Source: Rickettsiales bacterium
GTDB lineage: Bacteria > Pseudomonadota > Alphaproteobacteria > Rickettsiales > JABCZZ01
Direction: 5' to 3'
NCBI GenBank assembly: GCA_035765535.1
Contig: DASTXE010000001.1
Location: 62,001-126,000, forward strand
Length of the DNA: 64,000 nucleotides
This document shows positions 62,518-64,000 of the stretch, piece after piece (the first letter of the stretch is position 1; every line of letters begins with the position of its first letter). The position numbers were made by a program, and so were the translations under genes. The notes beneath the pieces are model-generated. The model was not told where the DNA came from. It did not search any database and was given only the letters and a program-made list of their open reading frames with translations.

Positions 62518-64000
62518 TTACTGAGGCGGTGGAGTCAACTGGGGTGCAGCAGCCGGTGCCGGAGCAGTGGTGATGGTCGTTGTGACAGTGGTTGTAACCG
62601 GACCGCCGATCACATGCTGGCCGTTGATGTTGGTACCGTTCCCGCTGACGGAAGAATTAACCGTTGTAAGGGGAAGGCCGGGCTGGGGCGGTAGATAGCA
62701 AAGGACTGTCGGAGGAGTGCGCGGGGTACAGGGAGGAATGCGTGCGCCATTGGGCCCGAAAGGATTATTGGTGATGTTCTTCGTGTTGCTGACATTGCTG
62801 GTGCTGTTATTCACGGTGTTATTGGCCGCATTGTTATACGTATTTGCAGTCTGATTGGCCGCCGGATGCCCCGCCGTCGTATAGCGGTTATTGGTGGTAT
62901 TATAGTAATTATTGCCAGGCTGCGGCTGCGCCGAAGAAGAGCCTGTATAGGTATTATTGGTCGTATAATTATTGACAGGCTGAGCCCCCGCCGCTTCTTT
63001 CGCTGGTGTCGCGCTGTAGTGATTGGTGGTGTAATTATTAGTCACGGGTTGAGCCGCTGCGCCAGTCTGGGGTGTGCTATAGCGGTTATAGTAATTATTG
63101 ACCGTTGGAGCTGCGGATGTCCTCGCACTGACGCCAGCGTTCACACCGGCACTGCTTCCCCCTTGGGGGGCAGCATAATTATTGCTCGTTGCATAATGAT
63201 TGTTGACGGTGTTTGCACCGGATGCAGGGTGAGCAGGGTTATATGTGTTATAATTATTGGTCACATTCTGCGGTTGGGCACCGGCAGCGGCACCTCTGGC
63301 GTTGTTGTAAGTGTTGTAAGAGTTATAGGTGGGCTGCGCCGCAGTTCCGGCTGCTGCATGTCCGGCATTATACGTATTGTAATTATTCGTGCTGTTGCTG
63401 ACATTTGGCTGTGCGGCAGCACCTTTGGCAGCGCTGTAATTATTGTAATAATTATTTGTCGGTTGCTTGTCACTTGCGGTAGGTACGGCACCACGCGCGG
63501 CGTTATATGAATTATACGTATTATTGCTGATATTCTGCGGTTGCTTCGCTACTGCAGGACTCGTGTTATAATTATTGGTCGTGCTGTAATTTTGTGCGGC
63601 TGCTGCGGATTGCGGCTGTGCGGCAGCATAATGATTCGTCGTATTATTATAGTAATTTGTAACCGGTGCCTGCGGTAGTCCTGTGGAAGCGGAAACAGCA
63701 GCGCTGTGACCGGTGCTTCCGCCACTATTATAGGTATTGCTGTAATTATTGGTGCTGTTGCTGACATTGTTCGGCTGAGCGGCAGCGCCTTTGGCAGCGC
63801 TGTAATTACTATAATAATTATTCGTCGGCGGTTTTTCGGTCGCGCTGGAGGTGGAACTGCGTGCAGCATTATACGAGTTATAGGTATTGCTGATATTCTG
63901 CGGCTGTTTTGCGGCAGCAGGGCTCGTATTATAGCTGTTGCTCGTGCTGTAATTATTCGTAACAGCCTGTGCTGCTTTCTCGGTTTGGGGCGGCGCGCTA
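62518..64000 (-). CDS. Asn/Tyr/Thr-rich repeat protein (N-terminus beyond window)
   Basis: One frame stays open from the stop at 62518 through base 64000, at least 494 codons; I translated it codon by codon and found no in-frame stop. GTG codons such as that at 63264 are internal, not starts. The sequence is built of short Asn-rich blocks (TNNYNTYN, NNYYNNYSAAKGAAAQP) separated by Ala/Gln/Pro spacers. Two units of about 70 residues, beginning at 63930 and 63567, are near copies about 360 bases apart. The C-terminal 100 residues (from 62820) are Pro/Thr-rich, ending APQLTPPPQ, with two Cys. I do not recognise the family. A surface or envelope role is inferred only from composition. Confidence 0.75.
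   Translation of the reverse strand, partial: SAPPQTEKAAQAVTNNYSTSNSYNTSPAAAKQPQNISNTYNSYNAARSSTSSATEKPPTNNYYSNYSAAKGAAAQPNNVSNSTNNYSNTYNSGGSTGHSAAVSASTGLPQAPVTNYYNNTTNHYAAAQPQSAAAAQNYSTTNNYNTSPAVAKQPQNISNNTYNSYNAARGAVPTASDKQPTNNYYNNYSAAKGAAAQPNVSNSTNNYNTYNAGHAAAGTAAQPTYNSYNTYNNARGAAAGAQPQNVTNNYNTYNPAHPASGANTVNNHYATSNNYAAPQGGSSAGVNAGVSARTSAAPTVNNYYNRYSTPQTGAAAQPVTNNYTTNHYSATPAKEAAGAQPVNNYTTNNTYTGSSSAQPQPGNNYYNTTNNRYTTAGHPAANQTANTYNNAANNTVNNSTSNVSNTKNITNNPFGPNGARIPPCTPRTPPTVLCYLPPQPGLPLTTVNSSVSGNGTNINGQHVIGGPVTTTVTTTITTAPAPAAAPQLTPPPQ

Noticed and set aside
62866-63510. A 214-codon Ile/Val/Arg-rich frame on the plus strand in the repeat region
   Set aside because: It is the complement of Asn/Tyr/Thr codons of the minus-strand repeat gene and has no start signal or domain.
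62518-64000. Repeat region considered as a CRISPR array
   Set aside because: The repeats are imperfect, variable in length, in frame with a long coding sequence, and lack uniform spacers.

Overview
The window reads as chromosome of a free-living, Gram-negative alphaproteobacterium. Support: a PopZ-type polar organiser (DUF2497), an alphaproteobacterial-type Fur, an OlsB/OlsA ornithine-lipid pair, the long two-domain dCTP deaminase, DUF2333 and DUF2125-like envelope proteins, and complete biosynthetic enzymes (LeuA, ThrC, DapA, PabB, FolE, RibA, HemC/HemD). Genus or order cannot be fixed from sequence alone. Coding density is high, many genes overlap by a few bases, and there are two tRNAs (Pro-GGG, Asp-GTC). 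I see no insertion sequence, integrase, CRISPR array or rRNA.

Layout. 1-5 kb: partial HIT protein, popZ, then an unusual 1191-residue protein with two methyltransferase-like Rossmann domains, then tRNA-Pro. 5-9.6 kb: a His/Glu/Arg-rich exported protein with a strong terminator, Smr protein, dnaB, an LCMT-type methyltransferase and a lytic transglycosylase. 9.7-19.3 kb: fur-olsB-olsA, a TylF-like methyltransferase, a winged-helix regulator with a degenerate receiver facing ribA, then ribA, an APC permease, tyrS, an MFS carrier and an SH3 protein. 19.3-25.9 kb: a minus-strand block pyrH-frr-uppS-cdsA-dcd-hemC-hemD, with a DUF2333 protein just downstream of pyrH. 26-31.6 kb: a secreted GH114-type protein, a HlyD/ABC-2 export operon with a GNAT gene at its end, and dadA. 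31.7-37.4 kb: erpA, leuA, fmt, an aspartic protease, tRNA-Asp, dapA and csbD.

37.5-41.4 kb is the most accessory-looking stretch: a two-part methyltransferase and a CHAP/NlpC-like amidase carrying an RDxxGRW linker, which converges on an exported Cys-rich protein (candidate toxin and immunity pair). Then follow gcdH and a fragment of the division cluster (ddl-ftsQ plus an 83-residue unknown). 43-50 kb: rhodanese, folE, rarA, DUF1003, a remote DUF84/YjjX-like protein, an MsbA-type exporter, rsmA and zapE. 51-59 kb contains three homologous pseudopilin-like proteins that share a calcium-loop-like DGNGDG segment, interspersed with DUF2076, bdhA, an M16 protease, thrC and rluD. 59-64 kb: pabB, a large DUF2125-like protein, hisE and, running off the right edge, an Asn/Tyr/Thr-rich repeat protein that stays open for at least 494 codons.

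The strongest candidates for undescribed biology are the tandem methyltransferase protein (1240-4815), the amidase and exported-protein pair (38645-40000), the repeat-family pseudopilins and the Asn-rich repeat protein at the right edge.
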